Origin: Ehretia macrophylla
Lineage: Eukaryota; Streptophyta; Magnoliopsida; Boraginales; Ehretiaceae
DNA: 64,000 nucleotides
Direction: 5' to 3'
Assembly: GCA_037974665.1 (NCBI GenBank)
Contig: CM075765.1
Location: 14,007,501 to 14,071,500 of the forward strand
The position numbers and the translations under genes were made by a program. The notes below the pieces were generated by a model. It worked only from the letters and a program-made list of their open reading frames with translations, did no database searches and was not told where the DNA came from. Below, piece after piece: positions 22,084-33,070 of this stretch; within the stretch, counting starts at the first letter, position 1; each line of letters begins with the position of its first letter.

Positions 22084-23070
22084 GGTTCTAAATTCACAGC
22101 GTCCTTTCAAGCCTCAAATATCAAAAGTTCATACCGAGGTTATATAACCATATATTTTCTAAATGCAAATCTCAAATGTCAAAGTAATCTCAACAAATCC
22201 TTTGAAATCATTTCGAGTTTTAGTCCCAAGATTTTATTTTGAATTTCCAAAATCATTTTCGAAAGCTAAAGTCTAGACATACAAAAAAAACTATGTGCCA
22301 AACAATTAAAACTATTTGAAAGAATTCCTTGATCAGACTGAAGCGAAATGAATCGATGAACACAAAAAAGAAAATATTTATTTGGCCAATGTACCGCAAC
22401 ACTGTTACTGTTCACGGCGAACAGTAATGCCCGATTACTGTTCATCGTGAACAATGTCCTTTTTTTTATTTTTATTTTTATTTTTAATGTAATTGAAAGC
22501 CCTTTTTTTTTTTTTTCAAGAAACCATTCAGAAAAATCTTTCTTGTTTTTTTTTTTTTTCTTAAGTACCTGGCAATCAAATAAAAATCTACATATTTTCA
22601 CGAAATCTAATTTCCTGACATATGTAATATACAAGATTATGCGAAACATTCAAAGCATGCATAATATACATATAAAATTCAATAGTTTTAATAATTCTAT
22701 ATACATCATATCATAACAAGTTCAGAAAATAAATAAGGTTTTTGAAGGTGGGAATCAATCTACTTACATCTTAGACGATTAAACTTTAACTTCAATATCT
22801 CTCTAATTTTCTCACAAACTTCCGAGGATCAAAACACTAGAGCGTTGCACCATGTGTTCCCAATTTTAGTATGATGATACGTTGTTTTCTTATATTTGTA
22901 AGGAGGCTCCCAGATAAACGACGTTCTACACAATGTTCTAGGTTAAGTAAAAAGTTGTAGGACTGGGCTTAATACATATTAAACTGTCTAATCCACTAAA
23001 AGTTTGGTTTTAATCATTGACCCAAATAAAACAAATTAGTCCAGCTAGACCCAAAATACGGGATGTTACA
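22084..23070 (-). mobile_element. Chromovirus-like (Ty3/Gypsy) LTR fragment, reverse orientation
   Basis: On the minus strand it begins at 23070 with TGTAACATCCCGTATTTTGG, a common start of plant chromovirus LTRs, and contains the familiar TTACTGTTCACGGCGAACAG and TTACTGTTCATCGTGAACA pair near 22400-22455. It stops abruptly at 22084 next to LINE sequence without a matching TG/CA terminus or target duplication, so the LTR or element is truncated on that side. No pol genes are present; open frames here are low complexity. Confidence 0.6.
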
Positions 23071-23071
23071 T

Positions 23072-23813
23072 TAATGGATGTCCATGGAATGTTGTGCTTG
23101 TAACCATCATATGGTGAATATGGAAATGGAGTAATGAAGAAATGTTTGGCAGTAAGGCAACCTATTCAGATACATTTATATCAAAGTTTATTGGGAAACA
23201 GGATATGGAGTTTAGATTGGCATGGAACACACAGAACAATGTCAGAGGGGTGAAAGAAATAGAGAATGATGGAAACTTAAACATTGATGGATGGTCATTA
23301 TTCCAAGATGAGGAGGAGAATTGGATGTCAGGTTTTGTGGTGAATGTGGGAATTGTTATCAACAATATAACAGAATTGATTGAACTTTGAGAGGGATTGA
23401 AGCTAGCAATTACATTGAGAATTCATAAACTCACTATTGAGTCAGATTCACAACTAATTATTAGTTTGATCAAGGAACAGACCTCACCCAACAGTCCGCT
23501 TAAATGGTTAATTCAGGATTGCAAGTATATGCTACAAAGTAATGTTGAGTTCAATATTGAATATGTTTACAAGTAGGCAAATGTTTGTGCGGATTGACTT
23601 GCAAACAATGCTTTCATGTGGCCATTAAGAGCTCACATCATATGGAGTGACATACCCCCGACTTGTAAATGTGTAGTTTCGGCTTTTGCCTCTCAAGGAA
23701 AAAAAAATCGATTTTGTACCAAATCATGGCATTTTTAACATTTATTATATTATGTTTAACTGACAATTAACCCGGGACGAATGCAACTTTATTTAAGGAA
23801 TTATTGAAAGCAC
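23072..23813 (+). pseudogene. LINE RNase H fragment, copy 2 (direct duplicate of 21342-22083)
   Basis: Matches copy 1 base for base apart from scattered substitutions and starts at TTAATGG directly after the LTR start at 23070. The RNase H-like reading includes NIDGWSLFQDEEENWMSGFV and IESDSQLIISLIKEQ, with stops near 23388 and 23574. It extends beyond copy 1 after GAAAGCAC, where copy 1 is broken. Confidence 0.75.
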
Positions 23814-24114
23814 TTGGAATGTGCACCAATTCTGAACATTGCCTCACACCCAAAATATATATGACTGCATACAAAAATATAAGTTTAAGGTTGCAAGATA
23901 GCTCAAATGGTGCTCACATTCTGATGATGTATGGAGAGCGTGGCATGAGGAAGCTAACTATTGTGACTATAATTTATATTGTGGAAGATTTGAAACTAGT
24001 AACTGTATTTCAAATAGAAGAAAAATTGTAGAAAAAAGTGATGTGGTTCATTTACCAATGTATTTTATTTACAGAGTTTGAAATTAGAGAAACGTGAATA
24101 TTGATGATGGAAGT
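23814..24114. other. Downstream LINE flank, nothing further recognised
   Basis: Moderately AT-rich sequence following the LINE RNase H copy; possibly its 3' UTR. No conserved motif is seen in the short open frame at 23804-24031. Confidence 0.4.
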
Positions 24115-24124
24115 ATATACATAT

Positions 24125-24256
24125 ACTGGCCATTTGGTCTAGTGGTATATATGAATCTTCTTTAGATGTAAGAGGTTTCAAGTTCAATTCTAGTGTGTAA
24201 CATCTAATGTGATGTAAAATACTTTATGGTTCTCTTAAATAAATAAATAAAAAAGG
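24125..24256 (+). mobile_element. tRNA-derived SINE with target-site duplication
   Basis: Pol III box A (TTTGGTCTAGTGGTAT, near 24134) and box B (GGTTTCAAGTTCAATTC, near 24174) lie in tRNA-like spacing, followed by a short body and an (AAAT)n tail. It is bracketed by a perfect 10-bp duplication ATATACATAT (24115-24124 and 24257-24266). It is too diverged and extended to be a tRNA gene. Confidence 0.85.
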
Positions 24257-24269
24257 ATATACATATCTC

Positions 24270-24345
24270 TTAGAGAGAGAGACAGACAGAGAGGGAGACA
24301 GAGAGAGAGAGAGAGAAAGAGTTGGGTTTTTGAGAGAGAGGCGGA
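24270..24345. repeat. (GA)n-rich microsatellite
   Basis: Purine-rich GAGAGA/GACAGA run, strand-asymmetric. Confidence 0.9.
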
Positions 24346-24600
24346 AGAGAAGAAAGAAGGAAAGAGAAATAATTAGAAGAATTTATATTTTGAAATGAAG
24401 GGTTATGATTTATTTCATCATTTCATCTAATGGTTTTGAATGTCTTAATCTAATGGGTAATATTTTGTACTAAAAATTTAGAAAGAAAATTTAGGAAGAT
24501 GGTTAAGATCAGAGATAGATGATAATAGGAGAGGAGCCGAGGCTCTAAGAAATATGATATGATCAAGCAAAATTGAAAATTGTGATTTATCAATATATTA

Positions 24601-24960
24601 AGAGTTAATACCACTTTTGGTCCTTTATCTTTGACCTTATTGACGATGTAAGCCCGTATCTTCAAAAGTGATACATTCCAATCCCTTATCTTTTCAAGTT
24701 GGGATACCGTTAATCCGTTTGTGTGAATTGGTTAAAATTCTAACAGCAGTCTTTTTTTCCACAAAGACACACGTGCGTTTACAGTCAAATTTTTAATGGA
24801 TTCACACAAAAGGAAAAATAGTGTCCCAACTTGAAAAGATAAGGGACTGAAATGTATCACTTTTGAATATAAAGGACCACATCGTCAATGAGGTTAAAAA
24901 TATTGACAGTTTGGAGATCATATTTAAGTTGCAATATTATGTCCTTTGGATTTAAAGCTG
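24601..24960. mobile_element. Foldback MITE, about 360 bp
   Basis: The left arm CTTATTGACGATGTAAGCCC... through TCTTTTCAAGTTGGGATACC is complementary to the right arm ...GTCCCAACTTGAAAAGATAA through ACATCGTCAATGAGGTT. The arms are about 100 bp each around a short loop. The outer edges are diverged (TTTGGTCCTTTATC against a GATCATATTTAAG-type end), so exact termini and target duplication are uncertain. Confidence 0.65.
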
Positions 24961-25351
24961 GCAAGACAGACAGATAAGATGAGTGTAGGTAAAGTCAATT
25001 TGAGTTGTTAAAAATTTATTCTTCTATTTTCTCATGACTAGCCAAATTAGTCACTAAAGTACAACATTAATGTTAACTACTGCGTAGACGATGGTAAGTT
25101 TTGAATGCCCCATAAATAATATGCAAACCGCAGGAGTCAAATGTTTTTACGCATGAAAAATTCAAAACTACCCGAATAATTAGGAAATAGATGGATTAAT
25201 CATCTCTCTTTTGTATGCTATTTTATATAGTAAATTTATCCAATATAAGAAATTAAGGATGAAGGAGTGATAGTTTATTATATGAATTTGTGTATTGAAT
25301 ATCAAATCTCTCATTTTCATGGTAAAGATTTTTGGGACAATATATAAGTTA

Positions 25352-25806
25352 GGGTGAAGTGCACCAGACCCCCTTATACTTTAGTGAAAGTGCACAACAC
25401 CCCCTTATAGTTCAAAAACTCCCTGAACTAGTCCCTATGTTTTTTAAAAGTGCACAACACCCCCCTACAGTTATAAAATCCGTCATATTTAACGGTTTTT
25501 GTAAAAAAGACGTAAATACCCTCATTTTTTTTTTCATTTCTCTCTTTTGTTTTGTTTAGGCCAAAAAAAAAAAAGTAATTTGGTCAATTCATATAATTAT
25601 TTAATTAATAAATTCGTTAAAAATCAAAAAAAATCTCACTTAACGAGTGTGAAGTACACTCTCCGTTAAATTTAACGGATTTTTTAACGGTAGGGGGGTG
25701 TTGTGCACTTTTAAAAAATATAGGGACTAGTTCAGGGGGTTTTTAAACTATAGGGGGGTGTTGTGCACTTTCGCTAAAGTACAAAGGGGTCTGATGCACT
25801 TCACCC
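25352..25806. mobile_element. Mutator-like MITE with long inverted repeats, 455 bp
   Basis: The ends GGGTGAAGTGCACCAGACCC and the complement of GGTCTGATGCACTTCACCC form arms of about 180 bp, including repeated GTGCACAACACCCCC blocks. The 9-bp flanks TATAAGTTA (25343-25351) and TATAAATTA (25807-25815) differ at one base, fitting a Mutator-type duplication. It lies in the 5' flank of F-box gene 1 and is absent from the paralogous flanks. Confidence 0.8.
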
Positions 25807-26144
25807 TATAAATTAACTAATTTTTAAAAATTTTATGCTGCAGAATCTACAAATAGGGGAATGAGTTTCACGCATGTAAAAATCAAGAGGATCTCCATTC
25901 ATGGATATATCTCTAAGGTTCGATAAATCAAAATAAGAGGAACTAATCTTTTAATTATAGAATGAGAGTGGTCCAATAACTCTATCTACATCAATCTTTG
26001 CCACGCTTTATAATTGGAAAAATGAGCACCGTGGATAACCCGGAGGATTAAGCATAAAAATAGAATTTTAGCATGCGAAACGGATCAAATGTTATATGGA
26101 TATTAATTATCTCTGACGCTGAGACTATGGATAGTTTCAACCAC

Positions 26145-26154
26145 CTTTATATCT
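26145..26154 (+). promoter_or_regulatory. Candidate TATA box of F-box gene 1
   Basis: CTTTATATCT lies about 120 bp upstream of the ATG; the same CACCTTTATATCTC is kept upstream of F-box genes 2 and 3. Confidence 0.4.
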
Positions 26155-26270
26155 CATCCTCCCAATTATAGATTTTTAATTGATTCTGTGTATTTTTGTT
26201 CTCTTAATATGTAATAGCTCTTTAATTTCAACCCTCCTTACTTTTCATTGTTGCAAAACAAAAAAAAAGA

Positions 26271-27482
26271 ATGATGGTAAGTGGGAATTTGCCTGAAGAT
26301 GTGATGATGAACATATTGACAAGGCTTCCCGCAAAATGTCTAGTGCGACTCAAGAGTGTCTGCAAATCTTGGCAGGCTCTGGTGGCAGATCCCAATTTCA
26401 TAGACAAACACTTTGAAACCAGAGCTCGTATTACTAAAAATAGTTGTATCCTCGTTGCACGTCAAACCGTGCCTGAAATTCTTTGCGACATCGATATGGA
26501 GGATGTTGTACTTTCTCTGATTATTCATGACAACGACGTCGGCGAAAAAACAACAATCAGATGTGTTGATCTGGAGCTACCTCAACTGGTCCCAAAAGGG
26601 TCGTCACCCGACGATGTGTTGAGTGATGACCGGGGCATATTTTGTGTTGCGTATATGGGACAACGTGACATTTTCGTTTTCAATCCTGCTACTAAAGAAT
26701 TTAAGGCCCTTCCAACAAGTGATTATCCCAAAGAACCACCAAACACATGTCATTGGGAACATTTTCTTGCATTTGGTTTTGATCATAAAACGAATGATTA
26801 TCAAGTGGTGAAAATTTGGACTTTTCGCCATTTACCCCTGGATGGTGTACCGGCCTCATACTCGTATAAGGTACAACAATGCAGCCTGAAGAATGCTGAT
26901 CAATCCTGGAAGGAGAACAATGTCACTGTTCCGCATGGTATCTTTACATCTGATCGTGAGGGCGGCTCCATTTATTTGAAAGGAAAATTTTACTGGCGCT
27001 CCGCAGATTCTTGCTTGCCAAAGAGATTCTTTGTATATGATTTTAGCAATCAAACATTTGATGTGTTACAGTTGCCTGATCCACCTACAGCAGGATTCAT
27101 GGGCGATAATTATTACGATTATTGGGCGGCGTGTGTTGCTTTCAACGATACCATTGCCTTGGTGAGTTTACCTATTCCGACCGATAACTACCGCAGGGAG
27201 ATTTGGTTAATGCAGGATGAACACCTCCAAGACGACGACAGTCGAGACCCGCGTGTTGTTGTTCATGTGTCTTGGGCTAAATTTATGACTACAGACATGC
27301 TAGCGACGAATCTCACGGTAGCGGGATCTTGGAAGAATGGCCAATGTTTACTTGTTTGTGGTGACAATTATAAGCTTCTTTCCATCAATTTGTGTATCCA
27401 AGAAATTACAGATCTTGAGATTGAGTTGGATGATTCGATACCACCTCTTGTTTATAACGAGAATCTATCCAGTTTTACTTAG
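26271..27482 (+). CDS. F-box protein with FBA domain, S-locus F-box (SLF)-like; F-box gene 1
   Basis: Intronless 403-codon frame. Residues about 5-45 form the F-box (LPEDVMMNILTRLPAKCLVR, then FKSVCKSW-type VCKSWQALVADPNF), which would bind SKP1 in an SCF E3 ubiquitin ligase. The rest is an F-box-associated domain with the usual marks: IFVFNPATKEFKALP (about residues 130-145), LAFGFDHKTNDYQVVKI, a YSYKVQQCSL strand, GKFYWRS, and FVYDFSNQTFDVLQLPDPP. Length and layout match SLF/SFB pollen-specificity proteins, which are also intronless and sit beside S-RNase genes. The ATG at 26271 aligns with the ATG of the related copies. It ends in TAG at 27480-27482, eight codons before the stop used by copy 2. 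An RNase pseudogene follows 1.5 kb downstream on the same strand. Assignment to self-incompatibility is inference; other F-box/FBA proteins look similar. Confidence 0.9.
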   Translation: MMVSGNLPEDVMMNILTRLPAKCLVRLKSVCKSWQALVADPNFIDKHFETRARITKNSCILVARQTVPEILCDIDMEDVVLSLIIHDNDVGEKTTIRCVDLELPQLVPKGSSPDDVLSDDRGIFCVAYMGQRDIFVFNPATKEFKALPTSDYPKEPPNTCHWEHFLAFGFDHKTNDYQVVKIWTFRHLPLDGVPASYSYKVQQCSLKNADQSWKENNVTVPHGIFTSDREGGSIYLKGKFYWRSADSCLPKRFFVYDFSNQTFDVLQLPDPPTAGFMGDNYYDYWAACVAFNDTIALVSLPIPTDNYRREIWLMQDEHLQDDDSRDPRVVVHVSWAKFMTTDMLATNLTVAGSWKNGQCLLVCGDNYKLLSINLCIQEITDLEIELDDSIPPLVYNENLSSFT

Positions 27483-29020
27483 ATCAGATCGCATACTTGG
27501 TCACCCGATATCCCCCTTAGGAGGGAAAGATTGGAGTAACGTGGAGCCAAAGTGGCATGGTCGTCGGGAGCGGACTTGGGGGGATTAGTTAATTATCTTG
27601 TTGGCTCAAACCAAGTGGTACTTTAACCACTTCTATTGATATATAAAATGTATTTATTAGTACAATTTGGGAGATCATTTGCTATTTATTAATTGCTAAT
27701 CTTCGGGTTTTGTAGTCTCATTTATATATATATATATATATATTGGCTAAGCCTCATTTATATATCTTTTGTTATTTTAGTTTTCTACTTCCTAATAACT
27801 AACTCTTATGGTGAAAATTAAGACATACATGACATTTCGTACAATAATCTCTCTTAGCGAATAACAATAACTCATTTTATATCCTTTCTATCTGTCCCAA
27901 AATGGGGATAGAAAATAATTAAAGTAACTTCCATCCCACATGTTTCTCATAATACATTGCTAGCAACTTCTTGGCCTAAAAAAAAGTACACCAAAAATAT
28001 TTCTTTAAACTAAGGTATTTACAACAAGGTCCGCTACAGCTAGGCTATTAAATTTGCACAAAGTTTTAAATTACATACAAATTTTTTTTCATTTCAAATC
28101 GACCACTGAATATAACTTTTTATTCCACTAAACAATTTACACTAAGGTAAATTACGCCACAGGCAAGCTACATTTTTTTAGTTTTTCAATTTAATTTCAA
28201 CGAATTTTTATTTTTGGTTGAGTAAAATTATCATTAATTTGTTACATTATTTCAATAATATAAATAGGGTAAATTAGGTCATACTTTTGGTTTAATCTCT
28301 CTTGTTGGCGCAATACTTGCAAGAATATGTTATTCTTGGTGGATTGTATTGTGTATGCCTCTAGTTATATATAGAGAAGGCTCTCTTGTACCCATTATTT
28401 GTTGATAGTAAAAGTTTTTGGGTAGACTTCGGTCCCGTGGTTATTCCTCTCCATATTGGGGAAGTTTTGAACATTAAAATATTTGTGTTGCTTTACTTTT
28501 GTTGAAATTTCAGATTTGTGTATTGTGTGTGTTGGCTCTATTTGTTGCTTCCTAACAGGTTTACATAAGGGGAATGTGTTTTTCAGCTATACATTTGTTA
28601 TTATTTCTCTAATTTGTATTTTGATTTCGGATTTCCTCCCAATAAATTGGACCTGCAAAAGAAGAATACCTATACTTCCTAACCCTCTTTATCCTTTCCT
28701 GTTTTTCCCGGTTTACTTGGAAGGCAATAGCCACAAAAGGGATAGATGCACATGTATAGTATGGTAAAGTGGTCTTCTTATATATGGTAATTATTCATTG
28801 CATTGCAAGTGAACATCACATCATACTTGATCTTCTTACATATTATCTTCTTTAATTTTAATTGGCTGACGGGTCTTAATTAGGATTTTTTTAATTGTGT
28901 CTTCTTAATTAATTGAAACTTAAGTATGCATCCAATTATACTTCTGTCCCTATAAAAAAACCCAGCACAAATTACAATATCTTCAAGTCTGAAATGTTAA
29001 AGTACCAATTGATATCCACA
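27483..29020 (+). other. Intergenic region between F-box gene 1 and RNase pseudogene 2
   Basis: Homologous to 3987-5556 and without a recognisable gene. A (TA)n tract lies at 27722-27743. The RNase TATA box TATAAAAAAA is at 28951-28960, followed by the leader. Confidence 0.8.
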
Positions 29021-29272
29021 ATGAAGTTTGTAACTCTCCTTCTGATCATGTGCTTCTTTTTCTGTTGTTGCTACAGCTAGCCAACTCAGCAGCCATCTGG
29101 GTATCGGCTAGCTCAACTTTGGCCTGCTGCATTTTGTAATTTTAGCGTTATTTGTAATAGGACCAAATTGAACAAAGTAATAAACTTTACTATCCATGGC
29201 CTGTGGCCATATGACTCCAAGGGTAAATCGATTCCTCCACCATGCCAAGGGTCTAAATTCAACGTTTCGATG
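29021..29272 (+). pseudogene. S-RNase-like T2 ribonuclease, pseudogene copy 2, exon 1
   Basis: This 252-bp first exon encodes a signal-peptide-like start (MKFVTLLLIMCFFF), then a TAG (29078-29080) where a 1-bp shorter pyrimidine run has changed frame. The GGG run at 29099-29101, shared with copy 1, brings the frame back to LAQLWPAAFC and the intact first active-site motif FTIHGLWP (catalytic His codon 29195-29197). It ends SKFNVSM at a GTGAGT donor. The intron position within the region after this motif corresponds to the intron of S-RNase genes. The continuation lies 10.1 kb away at 39380, because a Gypsy element fills intron 1. Confidence 0.87.
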
Positions 29273-29355
29273 GTGAGTGACATAGTTTAATATTGCAATT
29301 TTTTTCGCATTTTCGATTGTTTTTGCATTCTACAATACTTCATGTTAATCAAAAG

Positions 29356-29824
29356 TGACGAGGGGTTCCCGAGCTGAACTAAATGAGCCGACCTTCTGAG
29401 CAGAGATGGGCTAATCCGCGCTCCGTCAGCAGCTCGTTCAGCTCAATGTCCAACCTAGATGACTGGCCCGACCCCGTTAACCCCGACCTCAGTTCCAGCT
29501 GTTCCGATGGGACATAAAGCACTGATGGGACATAAAGCTGCGTCGCATTAAATGCTGTCAGACCCAAACTTAGTATAAATAGAGCTCAACCCTCTTCATT
29601 TGGGGGATCTCGCTATTAATTGCTCTCAACTACTTTACCAGCTCGGACATACTAATCGTTCGCACGCCTGAGGGGAAAATCCGGGTCATCACCCCGCATT
29701 TTCCTTGCTTTCCTTGTGTAGGACCTACAGCCGACCAAGAAAGTGTTGCTCGGAGGCGGACCAGAGAAGTCCAGCTCGGTCAAAGCAACTCCCGAATTCA
29801 ACTGTGAGGCTTTCAACCTCGACA
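29356..29824 (+). repeat. Retand-like 5' LTR (469 bp)
   Basis: Starts TGACGAGGGGTTCCC, ends TTCAACCTCGACA. A TATA box (TATAAATA, 29574-29581) marks the probable transcription start region. It contains a short internal direct repeat GATGGGACATAAAGC. Confidence 0.93.
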
Positions 29825-29825
29825 G

Positions 29826-29843
29826 TTTGGCGCCGTCTGTGGG
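29826..29843 (+). promoter_or_regulatory. Retand-like primer-binding site
   Basis: TTTGGCGCCGTCTGTGGG, one base after the LTR, is the primer-site form common in plant Tat-lineage Gypsy elements. Confidence 0.75.
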
Positions 29844-29893
29844 AAACGACGAGTTCTTTTATAACTCTCTTCGTCACTCATTGAGAAACCATC

Positions 29894-31603
29894 ATGGTAC
29901 AAACGAGAAGTCACAACATACCGGTAGAGGATTCGCCCAACCTGGAAGGGGACCTCGAAACCGTGCAGGCGCCCAGCCAGAACCTAACCCAAGCCGACGT
30001 TGGAACGAGCCAACGTATACACTTAGCCACTCAAACCAACCCCGCAGTGGAAGGAGACCCCAACTCCAGCCTATCACCGGAGATAAGGATGATGTTGAGG
30101 ATGTTCAAAGAACTTAAGGAGCAGGTAGCCCGGCTGGCTGAGGGTCCCCTGGCACCGCAAGAGGCCGTGCCGCGGCCATCGCGCCCCCAGTTCTACATCC
30201 CGGAGTCTAGGCGAAAACAGACGCAGGAAGAGGAGGGCTTCTTAGAGCCGACACCAAGATCCGACCCGGCGAGAGGTAAAAGGGCGGTTCAAGCCGACCC
30301 CGAGCAAGCAAAGACCGCGGCTGCCATAGCTAAGGTCATCAACCAACTCGGTGTAAGCCCACTCTCTCCCGAGGTACTGGCCACGCCCCTACCCACCGGC
30401 AATCGAATGCCCAACCTGGCCGTCTACAATGGAGACGGAGACCCTGCCAGCCACCTGCTCAATTTTGATCACCACATGACTCTGCACGACATGCCAGATC
30501 TCATGAAGGCGAAGACATTCCCGACCACCCTGGTTGGCAATGCTTTGGACTGGTTCCAAAAACTTCGTCCTGGATCAATTGCAAGCTTCCACCAGCTGGC
30601 GGAGGCTTTCCTATCCCGCTTCGCAGGAAGCCGCCGCGCCACCCGCCATACTTCTACATTGCTGTTGGTGAAGCAACATAGAGGGGAAACTTTGAGGGCT
30701 TACACGGCTAGGTTCAATGAAGAGTCCCTCCGAATTCCTAACTTGGAGGACTCCATGGCTCTGATGGCTTACCAGAGCGGGCTCAGGTCGGGCCCCCTCA
30801 CATCTTCTTTGGCGATCGACCCTGTGGATACCGTGTCCGAGCTGATGGTGCGAGCAGAAGGGTACATACACTCGGAGGAAATCCATCAGGCAAAAAGGGA
30901 CGATGACAAGGAGAAAGAGGCTGGGAAGAAAGGAGAGGCCTCCCGAGCCCAACCCGGGGCCAAAGCCCAGAACGACCGAGGCAAGCAGCCACAACAGCCG
31001 AAGCCAAACCCCCGGTTCACTATGTTCACTCCCCTTAACACCTCGAGGGAACAGATCTTGATGGAGATCCAGCACCAGAACCACCTGCCTCCTGCTCCGA
31101 GAATGAAAGGCCGGCCCGATAAGCGCAATAAGACCAAATATTGCCGCTACCACATGGACTATGGCCATACCACCGAAGAGTGTAAAGACTTGAAGCAGGA
31201 GATTGATGCACTGATAGCCCGAGGCCACCTCCGGAGGTATGTAGATCAACAGTCGACCCGGAATCCGGAACAAAGGGATAGGGAGAGGAGTCCGCCCAGG
31301 CGCCAGGCTGGGGGCGGACGCTTGGCCGTGATTGAAACCATAGCAGGAGGGTTAGCGTCAGGAGGCGAGACCTCAGCGAGCAGAAAGGGTTATGTTCGTG
31401 CAGGGAGGGAATATGGACCAGTGAGGGGACCGGCCCCGGAGGTGCAAGAGCTCACCTTCTCTTCAGAAGACTTGGAGGGGGTCATATTGCCTCACGACGA
31501 CCCCCTGGTGATCAGCGTGGAGATAGCCAACTTTACCGTCAAAAGGCTGATGGTAGACACCGGGAGCTCGGCAGAAGTATTATTCCTCCGCGCTTTTGAG
31601 TAG
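29894..31603 (+). pseudogene. Retand-like gag and protease (569 codons)
   Basis: Starts MVQTRSHNIPVEDSPN. Residues about 150-290 carry the plant retrotransposon gag domain (FPTTLVGNALDWFQKL, then FAGSRRATRHTSTLL and VKQHRGETLRAYTARF). A zinc-binding motif CRYHMDYGHTTEEC lies near residue 416, and the aspartic protease active site VDTGSSAEVLF is at the end. The frame stops at TAG (31601-31603), still inside the protease, whereas the polyprotein normally continues. This could be a decay mutation or a readthrough point; the two further pol stops favour decay. Confidence 0.88.
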
Positions 31604-33070
31604 ATGGGGTTGGACAGGAGCCGACTCAGGCCATTGCGGGGTACTTTAGCAGGTTTCACCGGGCAGTCCCACCGAGCCGAAGGAGTCATTAACCTCCCGC
31701 TGAAGTTGGAGGATGGGGATAAGTGGGTGTCGATGCAGGCCAACTTTATTGTAATGGATTGTAACTCCACTTACAACGGGATCTTAGGACCGGTGGCGCT
31801 TAATCATTTCAGAGCTGTCCTCTCAACGTACCACCAGGCCCTGAAGTTCCCGACACTGGCTGGGGTAGCCACCATTCGCGGAGCCCAGCTCTCAGCTCGG
31901 GAGTGTTATGAAAACTCACTCCGACCCAAATATCAAATCGGCTGGGGACCGGATCTGCCCGAAGAAAAGAGAGACGCTAAGAGGGGAAGCCCGGTTGAGG
32001 ACCTTCAGGAGGTGGAGCTCTCTGATGAAACAAAGAGAGCAAAGATTGAGGGTGAACTATCTGCCAATCTCAAGAAAGGTATAAGCCAATTTCTTTTAAA
32101 GAATGAACATGTATTTGCCTGGTCTGCTTCTGACATGACAGGAATTGACCCGAATGTGATTGAGCATCACCTGAATGCCGACCCGAATCACTATCCAGTA
32201 AAACAAAAGCGCCGGCACTTTCATTATGATAAGCAACAAATCATAGCGGAAGAAGTGGACAAGTTGGTGGACGCCGGCCACATAAAGAAAATACAATACC
32301 CAACCTGGCTGTCCAATGTGGTGCTGGTGACGAAGTCCTCGGGTAGATAGAGACTGTGTATTGATTTCACCGACCTCAACAAAGCTTGCCCCAAGGACTG
32401 CTTCTCCCTACCACGGATTGACCAAATGGTGGACGCCATCTCCGGATTCGAGCTGCTCTCCTTCATAGATGCCTTCAAAGGTTATAATCAAATCAAGATG
32501 GCTCCCGGGGACAAGGAGAAGACCGCCTTCACCACCGATAAAGGACTCTACTACTATGAGGTCATACCCTTTGGCCTCAAGAATGCTGGAGCCACATACA
32601 CTTGGATGGTGAACAAGGTCTTTAAGAACCAGATTGGTCGGAATATGGAAATCTATGTAGATGACATGTTGGTCAAGAGCAGGAGAGCGGAAGACCATGT
32701 AACCGACCTGGCTGAGGCCTTCGCTGTAATGAAGCACTTTGGGATAAAGTTGAACCCGGAAAAGTGCGCATTCGGCGTCAAGGCAGGCAAGTTCCTGGGC
32801 TTCATGGTCACAGCCCGCGGAATAGAGGCCAACCCGGAGAAAGTCCAGGCGATACTAGACCTGGCGCCCCCGACCTGCGTGAAGGACGTCCAGGTGTTGG
32901 CAGGCAAAGTCGCAGCACTAAGCAGATTCATGTCCAGGTCGGCTGACAAGTGCGCTCCCCTATTCAAAATATTGAGGAACCCTAAGAACTTTGAATGGAC
33001 TGAGGAATGCCAAAATACCTTCCAATAACTGAAAAGTTACATAGCCTCGCCACCTCTATTATCCCGACCT
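31604..33070 (+). pseudogene. Retand-like protease C-terminus and reverse transcriptase
   Basis: Continues directly after the gag stop. Visible blocks are the PVKQKRRHF and WLSNVVLV motifs, a TAG (32348-32350) where the conserved Trp of the GRWRLCIDF-like block is expected, the DLNKACPKD and PFGLKNAGATY blocks, the YVDD catalytic site (32654-32665), and the thumb with GIEANPEKVQAI. A TAA follows at 33026-33028. The two stops prevent a continuous pol. Confidence 0.88.

Larger units (their letters stand above)
25018..26270 (+). promoter_or_regulatory. F-box gene 1 upstream region, shared with the array copies
   Basis: Apart from the MITE at 25352-25806, this follows the upstream regions of F-box genes 2 and 3 (50690-51466 and 63005-63792) and the gene-less copies at 43770-44335 and 55250-55815. 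Shared words include TAATATGCAAACCG, GAATAATTAGGAA and CACCTTTATATCTC. Conservation across copies is by duplication, so it does not by itself prove regulatory function. Confidence 0.6.

Noticed and set aside
22266..22716. Frames of 89-127 codons rich in Phe or Lys
   Set aside because: They arise from poly(T)/poly(A) runs inside an LTR fragment.
24125..24200. tRNA gene
   Set aside because: Boxes A and B are present but no cloverleaf with a paired acceptor stem, and the tail and target duplication identify a SINE.
26604..27053. Minus-strand frames within F-box gene 1
   Set aside because: Shadows of the F-box/FBA coding frame, with equivalents in F-box gene 2.
30611..31273. 220-codon minus-strand frame in the Retand-like gag
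   Set aside because: It is opposite to a clearly recognisable gag frame in GC-rich sequence and has no known motif; a compositional shadow.
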